Origin: Sulfurovum sp.
GTDB taxonomy: Bacteria > Campylobacterota > Campylobacteria > Campylobacterales > Sulfurovaceae
Reading direction: 5' to 3'
Assembly (NCBI GenBank): GCA_020726085.1
Contig: DYTG01000043.1
Location: 1-13,146, forward strand
DNA: 13,146 nt
Shown: piece after piece, positions 6,088 through 13,112 of the stretch
Layout: every line of letters begins with the position of its first letter
How positions within the stretch are numbered: position 1 is the first letter of the stretch
Notes under the pieces: model-generated
Told to the model about the DNA's origin: nothing
Database searches by the model: none
What the model saw: the letters and a program-made list of their open reading frames with translations, nothing else
Translations under genes and position numbers: made by a program

Positions 6088-6684
6088 ATGAAAAGCGTAA
6101 CACTCACAGACAATCAAAGCGGCAAAACGGTTGAGTTTCCTCTATTGGAATCGGTATTGGGCAGTCATGTCATTGACATCTCCTCGCTCAATAAAGAGTT
6201 GGGTTATTTTACCTACGCTGCGATTAGTGCAGGTATCAACGCTTTGTGGGGAAGAGCGCACGGTGGGGCGAATGAATCGGTAGTCGATCAGCTTGAAATG
6301 ATAGGCGATGTGAGTCGAGTTGATGCGTTTATTGCAAGGGCAAAAGATCCCAATGATGATTTTGGATTGATGGGCTTTGGGCATAGAGTCTATAAAAACT
6401 TCAACCCCAGAGCAAGAGTACTCAAAAAGATGCGTGATAAACTTCAAGCCGAGCTTGGCATTAGCTCCAAAATCATCGAAATAGCCAACCGTATCGAAGA
6501 GATAGCCCTAAACGATGAGTATTTTGTATCTCGTAATCTCTATCCCAGTATTGATTTTTACTCAGGCACACTCCTTTTGGCGTTGCAAATACCCCGTTCG
6601 ATGTTTACTCCTGTCTTTGTAATAGGGCGAACGGTAGGGTGGATTACCTAATGGATGGAGCTAAAACAAGACCTCAAAGGCAAG
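6088..6684 (+). pseudogene. gltA: Citrate synthase remnant (internal deletion, nonsense codon, lost C-terminus)
   Basis: The open frame to 6651 encodes 187 aa, against about 430 aa for type II citrate synthase, which joins acetyl-CoA and oxaloacetate in the TCA cycle. Residues 1-43 match the GltA N-terminus (EFPLLESVLGSHVIDISSL). The sequence then jumps straight to the C-terminal catalytic part at about E. coli residue 250, so about 205 residues are missing without loss of frame. The counterparts of the catalytic residues His264, His305 and Asp362 are present as H58 (GRAHGGANES), H99 (GFGHRVYKN) and D156 (SIDFYSG). At 6649-6651 a TAA interrupts the usual GWIT-Q-WMEMKQ context; the same frame continues as WMELKQDLKGK to 6684, then homology ends. 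One C-to-T change (CAA to TAA) explains the stop. Most of the large domain is lost, so activity is very unlikely. A complete gltA presumably exists elsewhere. Confidence 0.88.
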
Positions 6685-6697
6685 GATGATGAGGTAG

Positions 6698-7058
6698 ATG
6701 GCTTATCCGCAAATCAAAAACTACCTTGACAAAACGCTTCCCAAAGATGTCAGAGATAGAAAAGTAAAAATGCGATTTTTCAAAGAGTTGCTTATCACCG
6801 TCGCTCGAAAAGGAATTGATGGCAAAACCTACAAAGGTAAGCTCAATCTTAACGAAACGCACGAAGAGGTATTAATCATCCCAAACGAAACACTCCCCTC
6901 GCAAAAAAACCTTGCAATCAAATGTCACAAGTACGCGTATTGAGACAAATGGCGATGATACCTATCTCTTCATACCCATCAAAAATATTCCTAGCAATAC
7001 TATCCTCATCAAAGACAAAGATGGTGGTACATTGATCGAGTATGAAATCGTTAAATAG
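6698..7058 (+). pseudogene. Unrecognised small gene broken by a +1 frameshift in an A7 run
   Basis: A frame starting at ATG 6698, directly after an in-frame TAG and a GAGG-like ribosome site, runs 81 aa to a stop at 6943. The adjacent frame stays open to a TAG at 7058 and reads as well-formed protein (TNGDDTYLFIPIKNIPSNT, then IEYEIVK at the end). Removing one A from the A7 run at 6903-6909 joins the two frames exactly (SQKTLQSNVTST...). The restored product is 119 aa, with a basic N-terminal half and a beta-rich C-terminal half. I do not recognise the family; no signal peptide or membrane segment is visible. It begins just where gltA homology ends, so it may itself be the 3' part of a gene joined there by deletion. 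Phase variation or sequencing error are alternatives to decay. Confidence 0.5.
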
Positions 7059-7078
7059 TTGCGATTAAAGTTTTCTCT

Positions 7079-7108
7079 CTCGTTTCACCTCGGGAGAGAT
7101 GGAACGAG
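7079..7108. repeat. Imperfect hairpin between convergent genes, weak terminator candidate
   Basis: CTCGTTTC (7079-7086) and GGAACGAG (7101-7108) can pair over 8 positions with one G-T pair. They lie in the 63-bp gap between the broken gene at 6698-7058 and the convergent end of ackA. Position suits a terminator, but neither side is followed by a clear T-run, so support is weak. Confidence 0.25.
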
Positions 7109-7121
7109 GAAGTCTATTTGA

Positions 7122-8264
7122 TTACAATCTAGCTATCAATCGTGCCATTTCTAGTTCTTCATTGGTGGCGATAACGGCAATGGGTAGGGAAGTGGGTGTG
7201 TGAATCAAGTAGGCGTTTTGATGGTTGAGGGTATCATCAAGTATAATATTGAGATGCTCCATATTTGCCAATACTTTTTGACGAATAAGCGGGGCGTTCT
7301 CTCCTATCCCGCCTGTAAAAACAATACCATCAAGTTTACCCACAACAGCGAGATAAGCCCCGATATATTTTTTGATACGGTAGCAAAATATCTCAATCGC
7401 CAAAGTAGCCTCGTCGTTGCCATCTTGAGAAGCCTTGATAATCTCACGCATATCATTCATACCGCAAATACCCAATAATCCACTACGTTTATTGAGTATC
7501 GTATCGACCTCTTGGGGGGCTAGGTTGTATTTTTGAGCGATAAGCAAAGCGATAGAGGGATCCATATCACCGCTTCTTGTTCCCATTACTAATCCTTCAA
7601 GAGGCGTGAAGCCCATGGAGGTATCGATGCTTTTGCCCTCTTTGATAGCTGCGATACTTGCACCGTTGCCTAGATGAATGGTGATGAGATTGGGGCTTGG
7701 GATAGCATAAAGTCTGGCAAACTCTTTGGCAACAAAGCCATGCGATGAGCCGTGAAAGCCGTATCGACGGATTTTATCAACCTCGTAATATTTTTTGTCG
7801 ATAGCATAGCGGTAGGCATAATCGGGAATACTTTGGTGAAAAGCGGTATCAAAAACAGCAAAGTGCTGAGCATGTGGATAGACCTCTCTAGCGGCTTTAA
7901 TACCCAATAGATTGGAAGGGTTGTGTAAGGGAGCCAATGAGGAGATGGAGTCAATTTGAGCAATTGCATCGTTATCAAGCAACGTAGGTTCTACGAAGAG
8001 ATTGCCACCATGTACCACTCGATGGGCTACTTTTTCAATCGCATCAATTCCACTTGTTGTAATAACTCTTTGCATCGCCACAAAACCCTCTTGGTGTGAG
8101 GCGATTACAAGCTCTTCTTCCTCTATAATCGTGTTGTATTTTGACGTTACGATGGAGAGGTGTTCGCCAATTTTTTCAATCGTAACAGAGAGCAACTCTC
8201 TATCGTCGTCAAAAAGTTTGGATTTGATGGAGGAGCTGCCTGAATTGATGGTTAAAATGTGCAT
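7122..8264 (-). CDS. ackA: Acetate kinase
   Basis: AckA interconverts acetyl phosphate plus ADP with acetate plus ATP. The 380-aa protein carries the family's ASKHA-fold landmarks: N7 in TINSGSSSIK (5-14), R82 in AHRVVHGG (80-87), D139 in FDTAFHQSIP (138-147), H171 in GFHGSSHG (169-176), and H197-N200 in HLGNGAS (197-203). They continue with R230 in MGTRSGDMDPS (227-237), the nucleotide loop FTGGIGENA (316-324) and NEELEMAR (368-375) near the C-terminus. The length is slightly short of the usual 395-400 aa. AAAAGGAG gives a strong ribosome binding site 19 nt after the peptidase gene, so it is the last gene of the rimB-like/rimK/peptidase operon. Its usual partner pta (phosphotransacetylase) is not adjacent. 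Confidence 0.96.
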   Translation of the reverse strand: MHILTINSGSSSIKSKLFDDDRELLSVTIEKIGEHLSIVTSKYNTIIEEEELVIASHQEGFVAMQRVITTSGIDAIEKVAHRVVHGGNLFVEPTLLDNDAIAQIDSISSLAPLHNPSNLLGIKAAREVYPHAQHFAVFDTAFHQSIPDYAYRYAIDKKYYEVDKIRRYGFHGSSHGFVAKEFARLYAIPSPNLITIHLGNGASIAAIKEGKSIDTSMGFTPLEGLVMGTRSGDMDPSIALLIAQKYNLAPQEVDTILNKRSGLLGICGMNDMREIIKASQDGNDEATLAIEIFCYRIKKYIGAYLAVVGKLDGIVFTGGIGENAPLIRQKVLANMEHLNIILDDTLNHQNAYLIHTPTSLPIAVIATNEELEMARLIARL

Positions 8265-8283
8265 AAAAAATCTCCTTTTGGTG

Positions 8284-9318
8284 TTAGTGCAAATCGTAGA
8301 GGGATTTGAGTATCTCTATTGCGGCATCAATGGATTTTTTGTAAGTCGTCTCATTGACGGTATGGTATCCGATGGTAGGAATTTGCAACGTTGTGCCTTG
8401 AATAGTTTTGGTAGCATGAATTAAGCGTCCCAACTCTGTAACGCCAATAGAACCGCTTGTAATCCCCTCTTGCATCATTTTGTTTTTGAGATAGGTATCT
8501 TTGAAGTGGTATTTAATCTTTTTGGTCTGTACAATTTTTTTGATTGCAGCTTTGAGTGGGGAGTGAAAATAACCGTTTTCGTCACGATTACGCAGTACAA
8601 TATCCAAATTGGCAATCTCTTCCAAAGTAGGATAGGGACTCGTATCAAGTACCAAAAGTTCTTCAGTGGTTTTGTCAAAACGTCTAAACCATTCCAGCAC
8701 AAAACGCCAACTTTTTCCCGCCTCCTCGGAAGCACTAAAAAAAGCCGTACCTTGATAGCCCAAATGGTATAGATAGAGGATGATAGCAACGGAGAGGACG
8801 TTATCAAGCTGGGCTGAGACTAAATTATCCTCAATGGTGAGTTTGTCCATAAAAGCAATAGGCGTAGAGGGAAGTAAGTGATCAAATCCAGCGACTTTGA
8901 AGATAATGTTGTTACGCCGTTGGCACAAAAAAGCATCTTCGATGATTCCAATCCCCAAATAGCTACCGCTATAGGGTTGATAAGCTTGTACCTTTTGATC
9001 CACAAAACGGGTAGTGAAGCTTTTGAGCATCTGTTCAGAGTTGGATGTACCTTGCAAATCGGCTTGGTTTTTGGCGATAAAGGCGGCGTATTGAAACTCA
9101 TTGCGTCCTGTACAGATAAGCCCATGCCTATCTACGTGAGCCGATAAGTAACCGCTGGGGGGGTTGTTTCCTGTAGCCACAAGCAATCCATCGTAGTACT
9201 CAACGCTTAGTTCAAGCTCTTCAAGTTCTCGTTTGAGAAACATAAAAAAAGAGTGTTCAGCACCCACTACACTGGGTACACGAATAAGTTGTTTTAAAAT
9301 ATCGTAAAAAAGTTCCAT
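8284..9318 (-). CDS. M42/M20-type dinuclear-zinc aminopeptidase-like protein
   Basis: This 344-aa protein has the full set of metal and catalytic residues of the MH clan of zinc aminopeptidases. They are H61 and D63 (SAHVDRHG), the bridging D172 (SAQLDN), the catalytic base and metal ligand E198/E199 (SASEEAG), D225 (LVLDTS) and H319 (TIGYHTVNET). Between about 70 and 160 lies an insert that in M42 enzymes forms the oligomerisation domain. The classical M42 HxDEIG motif is altered (HVDRHG), so the subfamily is uncertain. M42 enzymes usually trim N-terminal residues, including Glu or Asp, from peptides. No signal peptide is seen, so it should be cytoplasmic. Its ATG shares a base with the rimK stop (TAATG), which strongly suggests a joint role with RimK, possibly removing or recycling added glutamates. 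That role is inference. Confidence 0.85.
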   Translation of the reverse strand: MELFYDILKQLIRVPSVVGAEHSFFMFLKRELEELELSVEYYDGLLVATGNNPPSGYLSAHVDRHGLICTGRNEFQYAAFIAKNQADLQGTSNSEQMLKSFTTRFVDQKVQAYQPYSGSYLGIGIIEDAFLCQRRNNIIFKVAGFDHLLPSTPIAFMDKLTIEDNLVSAQLDNVLSVAIILYLYHLGYQGTAFFSASEEAGKSWRFVLEWFRRFDKTTEELLVLDTSPYPTLEEIANLDIVLRNRDENGYFHSPLKAAIKKIVQTKKIKYHFKDTYLKNKMMQEGITSGSIGVTELGRLIHATKTIQGTTLQIPTIGYHTVNETTYKKSIDAAIEILKSLYDLH

Positions 9319-10253
9319 TATGCTCCTATATTATCTCTTTTGCGTCGTTTTTTCTTGCTATCATCATTATTCTCTTTGGGAGTTACATTGGTTGCAATGT
9401 AGTCCATAATTCTCCCTGCGATATCAATACCCGTCGATTTTTCAATTCCTTCAAGTCCAGGAGAGGAGTTTACCTCCATGACAAGCGGTCCTCTGGTGGA
9501 GGGTATCATATCAACGCCGCAAATCCCTAATCCCATCGCTTTTGCAGCGGCTAAAGCGATGGTTTTCTCTTTTCGATTGAGTTTATGCGCTACGGCTTTG
9601 CCACCCTGGTGGAGGTTGGAGCGAAAATCCCCTTCGGCTCCTTGGCGTTTCATAGCGCCCACGACTTCACCATTGACAATAAAGGCTCGGATATCCGCCC
9701 CTCCTGCTTCGGCGATAAACTCTTGCACAAGCAAATTGACATCCATGCCGTAAAAGGCTTCAAGTACCGATTTGGCAGCCTTGTCGCTATCAACCAGTAC
9801 TACACCTACTCCTTGGGTTCCTTCAAGTATCTTCAGCACCAAAGGTGCTCCACCGCTTAGGGCTATAATATCTTTGGCACTCGATTTATTGGAGGCAAAG
9901 ACGGTACGGGGCATATCAATCCCTTTTTTGGAGAGAATTTGCAAACTGCGTAACTTATCACGACTTCGCTTGATAGCCAACGAGCCCGTCACAGTAAAGA
10001 CATCCATCATCTCAAAGTGTCGAACCATGGCAGTACCGTAAAAGGTACGACTCGCCCCAATACGAGGAATGATAGCATCGGGAGCGGGGATTTGTTCGCC
10101 GTGATAATTGACCATTAGCTCCCCCTTCATAATCTCAATAGAACACTGAAGATAATCAATGACGCGCATCTTCCAGCCCCTTTGTTCTCCTGCTTCTACT
10201 AGACGTTGGGTTGAGTAGAGTGTTTCGTTACGTGATAAAATATAGACTAGCAT
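9318..10253 (-). CDS. rimK: RimK-family alpha-L-glutamate ligase (ATP-grasp)
   Basis: RimK adds glutamate residues by ATP-dependent peptide bond formation, in E. coli and Pseudomonas to the C-terminus of ribosomal protein S6, and can make poly-alpha-glutamate. The 311-aa protein has an N-terminal pre-ATP-grasp domain (1-95) with PDAIIPRIGAS (58-68). The ATP-grasp core follows: K100, PLVLKILEGTQGVGVVLV (137-154, with K141 and the glycine loop), LVQEFI (175-180), DIRAFIVNGEVVGAM (187-201) and RSNLHQGG (211-218). The metal site is at D248, E260 and N262 (MEVNSSPGLEGIE, 259-271). The C-terminus after about 292 is a short, strongly basic tail (KKKRRKR). Both ends are joined to neighbours by TAATG overlaps. 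Some RimK relatives ligate other amino acids, so S6 as substrate is inferred. Confidence 0.94.
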   Translation of the reverse strand: MLVYILSRNETLYSTQRLVEAGEQRGWKMRVIDYLQCSIEIMKGELMVNYHGEQIPAPDAIIPRIGASRTFYGTAMVRHFEMMDVFTVTGSLAIKRSRDKLRSLQILSKKGIDMPRTVFASNKSSAKDIIALSGGAPLVLKILEGTQGVGVVLVDSDKAAKSVLEAFYGMDVNLLVQEFIAEAGGADIRAFIVNGEVVGAMKRQGAEGDFRSNLHQGGKAVAHKLNRKEKTIALAAAKAMGLGICGVDMIPSTRGPLVMEVNSSPGLEGIEKSTGIDIAGRIMDYIATNVTPKENNDDSKKKRRKRDNIGA

Positions 10254-10675
10254 TAGTATTCCTTTGTGCCTAGATACTCTTTGGATACATCGACCAAAAA
10301 TCGACCACTCATAAATTTACGACCGATAAGCATAGGGTATTTCATATCGCTTCTATCCGTCAAGGAGATAACCGATTTGTATCGTTTGCCAAAAAACGCT
10401 ACCGTGACTCGAATAGTAGCACGTTCTTGCATCAATCCATTGGAGCTTTTGATACGTTTGATTTTGTGGATGGGCAAACGCATGGTTTTGCCGTGATAGG
10501 CAGGATGAATCTCATCAAGTAGCGTAAACTCCACCTCATCGCCGTCAATCCAAATATCATCGCAATGCAAAGCGTTGGAATCAGCTCCCGTATCGACTTT
10601 GGCATCAAGATTAAAAAGCTCCAAATCAATAATGGATATACTCTCTTTGGCACCTATAACTTTTTTGTTTTTCAC
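10253..10675 (-). CDS. RimB/AspP-like retropepsin-fold protease (RimK-associated, PF05618 type)
   Basis: This 140-aa protein matches the small family usually named 'putative ATP-dependent zinc protease', which accompanies RimK. Its hallmark is the retropepsin-type loop VDTGADSNALHC (27-38, D28-T-G-A31), followed by EVEFTLLDE, HKIKRIKSSNG (70-80) and the second loop YPMLIGRKFM (113-122) ending in FLVDVS. In Pseudomonas the relative RimB works with RimK to limit glutamylation of S6. One Asp per chain implies a dimeric active site. The start is a GTG at 10675: AAAGGAG lies 8 nt upstream. The stop overlaps the rimK ATG by one base. It is the first gene of the operon behind its own extended -10 promoter. 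Confidence 0.88.
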   Translation of the reverse strand: MKNKKVIGAKESISIIDLELFNLDAKVDTGADSNALHCDDIWIDGDEVEFTLLDEIHPAYHGKTMRLPIHKIKRIKSSNGLMQERATIRVTVAFFGKRYKSVISLTDRSDMKYPMLIGRKFMSGRFLVDVSKEYLGTKEY

Positions 10676-10722
10676 CTCTAAATCTCCTTTGTGCTAAGCA
10701 AAGCCACCTTGGCAAATCGTGG

Positions 10723-10744
10723 GCATTATAGCATAAAATAATGC
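10723..10744 (-). promoter_or_regulatory. Promoter of the rimB-like/rimK/peptidase/ackA operon, overlapped by an inverted repeat
   Basis: The minus strand carries the extended -10 TGC-TATAAT at 10733-10725, placing the transcription start near 10718 and the leader at about 43 nt. GCATTAT (10723-10729) and ATAATGC (10738-10744) form a perfect 7-bp inverted repeat with an 8-nt spacer that covers this box. That is a natural repressor-site geometry. It also lies 25-45 nt after the hldE stop, so a weak role in ending the tyrA-hldE transcript is possible. Confidence 0.55.
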
Positions 10745-10768
10745 TTATTTGATAAACATTTCATCGCT

Positions 10769-12178
10769 TTAAACGCAATTGTTTGCACGCACAGTAGACT
10801 CTATCTTGGCTATGGTTTGGGTTGTGGAACGCCCCTCTACAAAATCGACGAGTTTTACCTCTTTGGCAATATCGCTACCGACTACCTCTTTGTCTTTGTA
10901 GTCGCCGCCTTTGACCAAAATATCGGGCTGGAGGGCTTGAATAAGATTGTAGGGCGTTGCTTCATCAAAAATCACCACATAATCGACACTCTCAAGAGCA
11001 GCAAGGATATAGGCTCTATCCTCTTGGCTATTGATGGGGCGGCTCTCACCTTTGAGACGGCGTACGCTACTATCAGAATTGAGACCCAAAATTAAAACAT
11101 CTCCAAAAGATTTGGCGGTGTCAAGATACTCCACATGGCCACGATGCAAAATATCAAAGCATCCATTGGTAAAGACAACGGTTTTGTTTTGGGCTTTGAG
11201 GCGTTGGGCGATTGTTGTAATCTCTTCAAAGCTTTTGATATGCGAGGCGATAGAGCTTTGATGAAGTGAGCTTTTGTACTCCTCTATCTCATCAAGCGTG
11301 GCGTTTGCACTTCCCAGTTTGCCGACAACTACCCCTGCTGCGGCATTGGCAAACTCTACACACGAGAGAATATCTTTGCCTTGTGCCAACCCAAAAGCCA
11401 AAGAGGCAATCACCGTATCCCCCGCACCCGTGACATCATAGACCTCTCTAGCGACGGTGGGTTTTTGAATGAGCTGCCCATTGTGAAGCAGGGCAATTCC
11501 CTCTTCGCTAAGCGTTATCAAAGGAACAGCAGCAATATCTTGCAGGGCTTGTAGGGCTTGTAGTAGTCCCCTGGAGTCCTTGATAGCGATGTGTGTCGCC
11601 TCTTGTGCCTCTTTTTTGTTGGGAGTGAGCAGATAAGCCCCTTTGTATTTGCTATAATCGCTCCCTTTGGGATCGACCAAAACCTTGATGGAGTGACTAT
11701 TGGCAATGACAATAAGCTCTTGGGTTAGGCTTTGGGTCAAAACTCCTTTGCTATAATCAGAGAGTATAAGGCTATCAAAATGGGGGATAATGGCTTTGAA
11801 AATCGTCAAAATTTGCCCTTGTGAAGCGGGGCTAATATCCTCTTTGGACTCTTTGTCGTAGCGTACTACTTGCTGATGCGAGGCGATAATACGGCTCTTT
11901 TGGGAGGTTTTGCGTCCCTTTTGGGTGACCAGATGCTGCTCAACCCCCTCTAAAAGTTTTTGAATTTCACTAGCGGTATCATCATCGCCCACTACCGAAA
12001 GAACCCCAACGTTTGCACCAAAAGCCAATAGATTGTTGATTACATTCCCCGCTCCTCCGAGTCTCTTATCTTCTTGGGCAATATCGACCACTTGCACGGG
12101 TGCTTCGGGAGAGATGCGTTCACACTTGCCCCAAAGATAACAATCAAGCATCAAATCACCCACGACTAATAGTTTCAT
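10769..12178 (-). CDS. hldE: Bifunctional heptose 7-phosphate kinase / heptose 1-phosphate adenylyltransferase
   Basis: HldE makes two steps of ADP-glycero-manno-heptose, the precursor of the lipopolysaccharide inner core. The N-terminal ribokinase-type domain (about 1-310) has GGAGNVINNL (41-50) and the catalytic DVTGAGDTVIASLAF (248-262, base D254). The C-terminal nucleotidyltransferase domain (about 334-469) has TNGCFDILHRGH (337-348, HxGH), GLNSDSSVRRLKG (365-377) and LVKGGDYKDKEVVGSD (421-436). Both halves are complete and in one chain of 469 aa, matching the usual 460-477 aa. I start at ATG 12178 (MKLLVVGDLMLD) with AAAAGG upstream; a frame extended to 12241 would overlap tyrA by 53 nt and adds unrelated residues. 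It lies 10 nt after tyrA. gmhA, gmhB and hldD are not in the window. Confidence 0.96.
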   Translation of the reverse strand: MKLLVVGDLMLDCYLWGKCERISPEAPVQVVDIAQEDKRLGGAGNVINNLLAFGANVGVLSVVGDDDTASEIQKLLEGVEQHLVTQKGRKTSQKSRIIASHQQVVRYDKESKEDISPASQGQILTIFKAIIPHFDSLILSDYSKGVLTQSLTQELIVIANSHSIKVLVDPKGSDYSKYKGAYLLTPNKKEAQEATHIAIKDSRGLLQALQALQDIAAVPLITLSEEGIALLHNGQLIQKPTVAREVYDVTGAGDTVIASLAFGLAQGKDILSCVEFANAAAGVVVGKLGSANATLDEIEEYKSSLHQSSIASHIKSFEEITTIAQRLKAQNKTVVFTNGCFDILHRGHVEYLDTAKSFGDVLILGLNSDSSVRRLKGESRPINSQEDRAYILAALESVDYVVIFDEATPYNLIQALQPDILVKGGDYKDKEVVGSDIAKEVKLVDFVEGRSTTQTIAKIESTVRANNCV

Positions 12179-12188
12179 CGTCTGCCTT

Positions 12189-13028
12189 TTAGAGTATTTG
12201 GTGCAAAGCATTGGCTTTGGCCATCCAGCTATTGAGTCCATTCCAATCCTCTTCTTGTATCAACGCTTCGCACTTGTGCAACTCTTTGTTGAGGCATTGA
12301 ATCGAACTTAACACATTCTCTTTGTTTTGGCGAAAAATATCCTCCCACATAGTAGGCGAACTTTTGGCGATACGGCTCATATCCCTAAAGCCTCCTCCTG
12401 CTAGTGTCAAGATGCTTTTGGGGTCTTCTTGATTGAGTACGGCATTGGCTAGAGCGTAGCTAAGGGCATGGGGCATATGCGAAATATAAGCGGCGTGTAT
12501 ATCGTGCTGATACGAATCCATCTCTACGATTTTCATATTGATAAGCGTAAATATCTCACGAGCCACTTGGACTTGATACTCGCCTGATTTATCAATATCG
12601 CACAGTACCAATACTTTATCATTATAGAGCGTATCAAAAGCTGCACTAGGGCCACACTTCTCGGTCCCTGCCATGGGGTGAGCGGCTACGAAATGGGTAC
12701 GAAGCGAGGCTTTGATGGAGGTTGAGATTTTGTGTTTGGTGCTGCCCAAATCAATGATAGTCGTATGGGGTGCAACCGATTCAAAAGCGTTGATGGTTTG
12801 GACAATGGCATCAACGGGAATAGCCAAAATGATAATATCGCACTGCGTGATACGCTCATTATCATCGCTGCACTCATCAACTAACCCATGCTCCAATGCC
12901 TCTTTTTGATGCGTTTTGTTGTGATCAAAGCCAATGATGTAGTAGTTGTTTGAAGCCTTTTTGATAGCCAATCCCAAAGAGCCACCCATTAGCCCCAATC
13001 CAATAATCGCAACCCGTTTTTGGTTCAT
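12189..13028 (-). CDS. tyrA: Prephenate dehydrogenase
   Basis: TyrA oxidatively decarboxylates prephenate to 4-hydroxyphenylpyruvate in tyrosine synthesis, using NAD(P). The 279-aa protein opens with the Rossmann loop IIGLGLMGGSLGLAIK (8-23). Further landmarks are ILAIPVDAI (67-75), DLGSTKHKI (93-101), HPMAGTEKCGPSAA (117-130, with substrate-site H117) and AAYISHMPHALSYAL (179-193) at the start of the helical dimer domain. There is no chorismate mutase domain and no C-terminal ACT domain, so it is the single-function form. I start at ATG 13028 because AAGGTGG lies 8 nt upstream; the in-frame GTG at 13040 falls inside that site. It precedes hldE by 10 nt, pairing two unrelated pathways in one transcript. 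Confidence 0.95.
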   Translation of the reverse strand: MNQKRVAIIGLGLMGGSLGLAIKKASNNYYIIGFDHNKTHQKEALEHGLVDECSDDNERITQCDIIILAIPVDAIVQTINAFESVAPHTTIIDLGSTKHKISTSIKASLRTHFVAAHPMAGTEKCGPSAAFDTLYNDKVLVLCDIDKSGEYQVQVAREIFTLINMKIVEMDSYQHDIHAAYISHMPHALSYALANAVLNQEDPKSILTLAGGGFRDMSRIAKSSPTMWEDIFRQNKENVLSSIQCLNKELHKCEALIQEEDWNGLNSWMAKANALHQIL

Positions 13029-13060
13029 TGTATATTCCACCTTGTTATTTTAGAAAAAGG

Positions 13061-13069
13061 ATTATACCA
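13061..13069 (-). promoter_or_regulatory. Promoter of tyrA-hldE (extended -10)
   Basis: The minus strand reads TGG-TATAAT with no -35 at the proper distance. The predicted start near 13054 gives a leader of about 26 nt, enough for the AAGGTGG ribosome binding site. It is divergent from the promoter at 13097, with about 33 bp between the two -10 boxes. Confidence 0.7.
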
Positions 13070-13096
13070 TTATTGGCGTTAATTTTTTTCGTTTTA

Positions 13097-13105
13097 TGCT
13101 ATAAT
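13097..13105 (+). promoter_or_regulatory. Promoter of the right-edge gene (extended -10)
   Basis: TGC-TATAAT follows a T-rich stretch (ATTTTTTTCGTTTTA), the typical layout in this window. The hexamer ends at 13105, only 7 nt before the next ATG, so transcription should start at or beside that codon. Confidence 0.65.
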
Positions 13106-13112
13106 CCCCTCC

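Noticed and set aside
6088..6651. A functional short citrate synthase
   Set aside because: Although the three catalytic residues are kept, about 205 residues forming much of the large domain are missing and a stop interrupts continuing homology, so decay is the better reading.
7079..7108. Strong bidirectional terminator between the broken gene and ackA
   Set aside because: The stem has a G-T pair, a 14-nt loop and no T-run on either side; kept only as a low-confidence hairpin.
8002..8424. 140-aa plus-strand open frame across the ackA start
   Set aside because: It lies antisense to ackA and the peptidase gene, both of which carry full family motifs; the frame has no family features of its own.
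9478..10041. Three overlapping plus-strand frames of about 90 aa opposite rimK
   Set aside because: They are antisense shadows of rimK with no ribosome sites or recognisable domains.
12179..12241. Longer HldE starting at 12241
   Set aside because: The extra residues overlap tyrA by 53 nt and do not resemble the family; ATG 12178 has its own ribosome binding site and starts the kinase domain properly.
13029..13040. GTG start for TyrA at 13040
   Set aside because: The GTG lies within the AAGGTGG ribosome binding site that serves the ATG at 13028.
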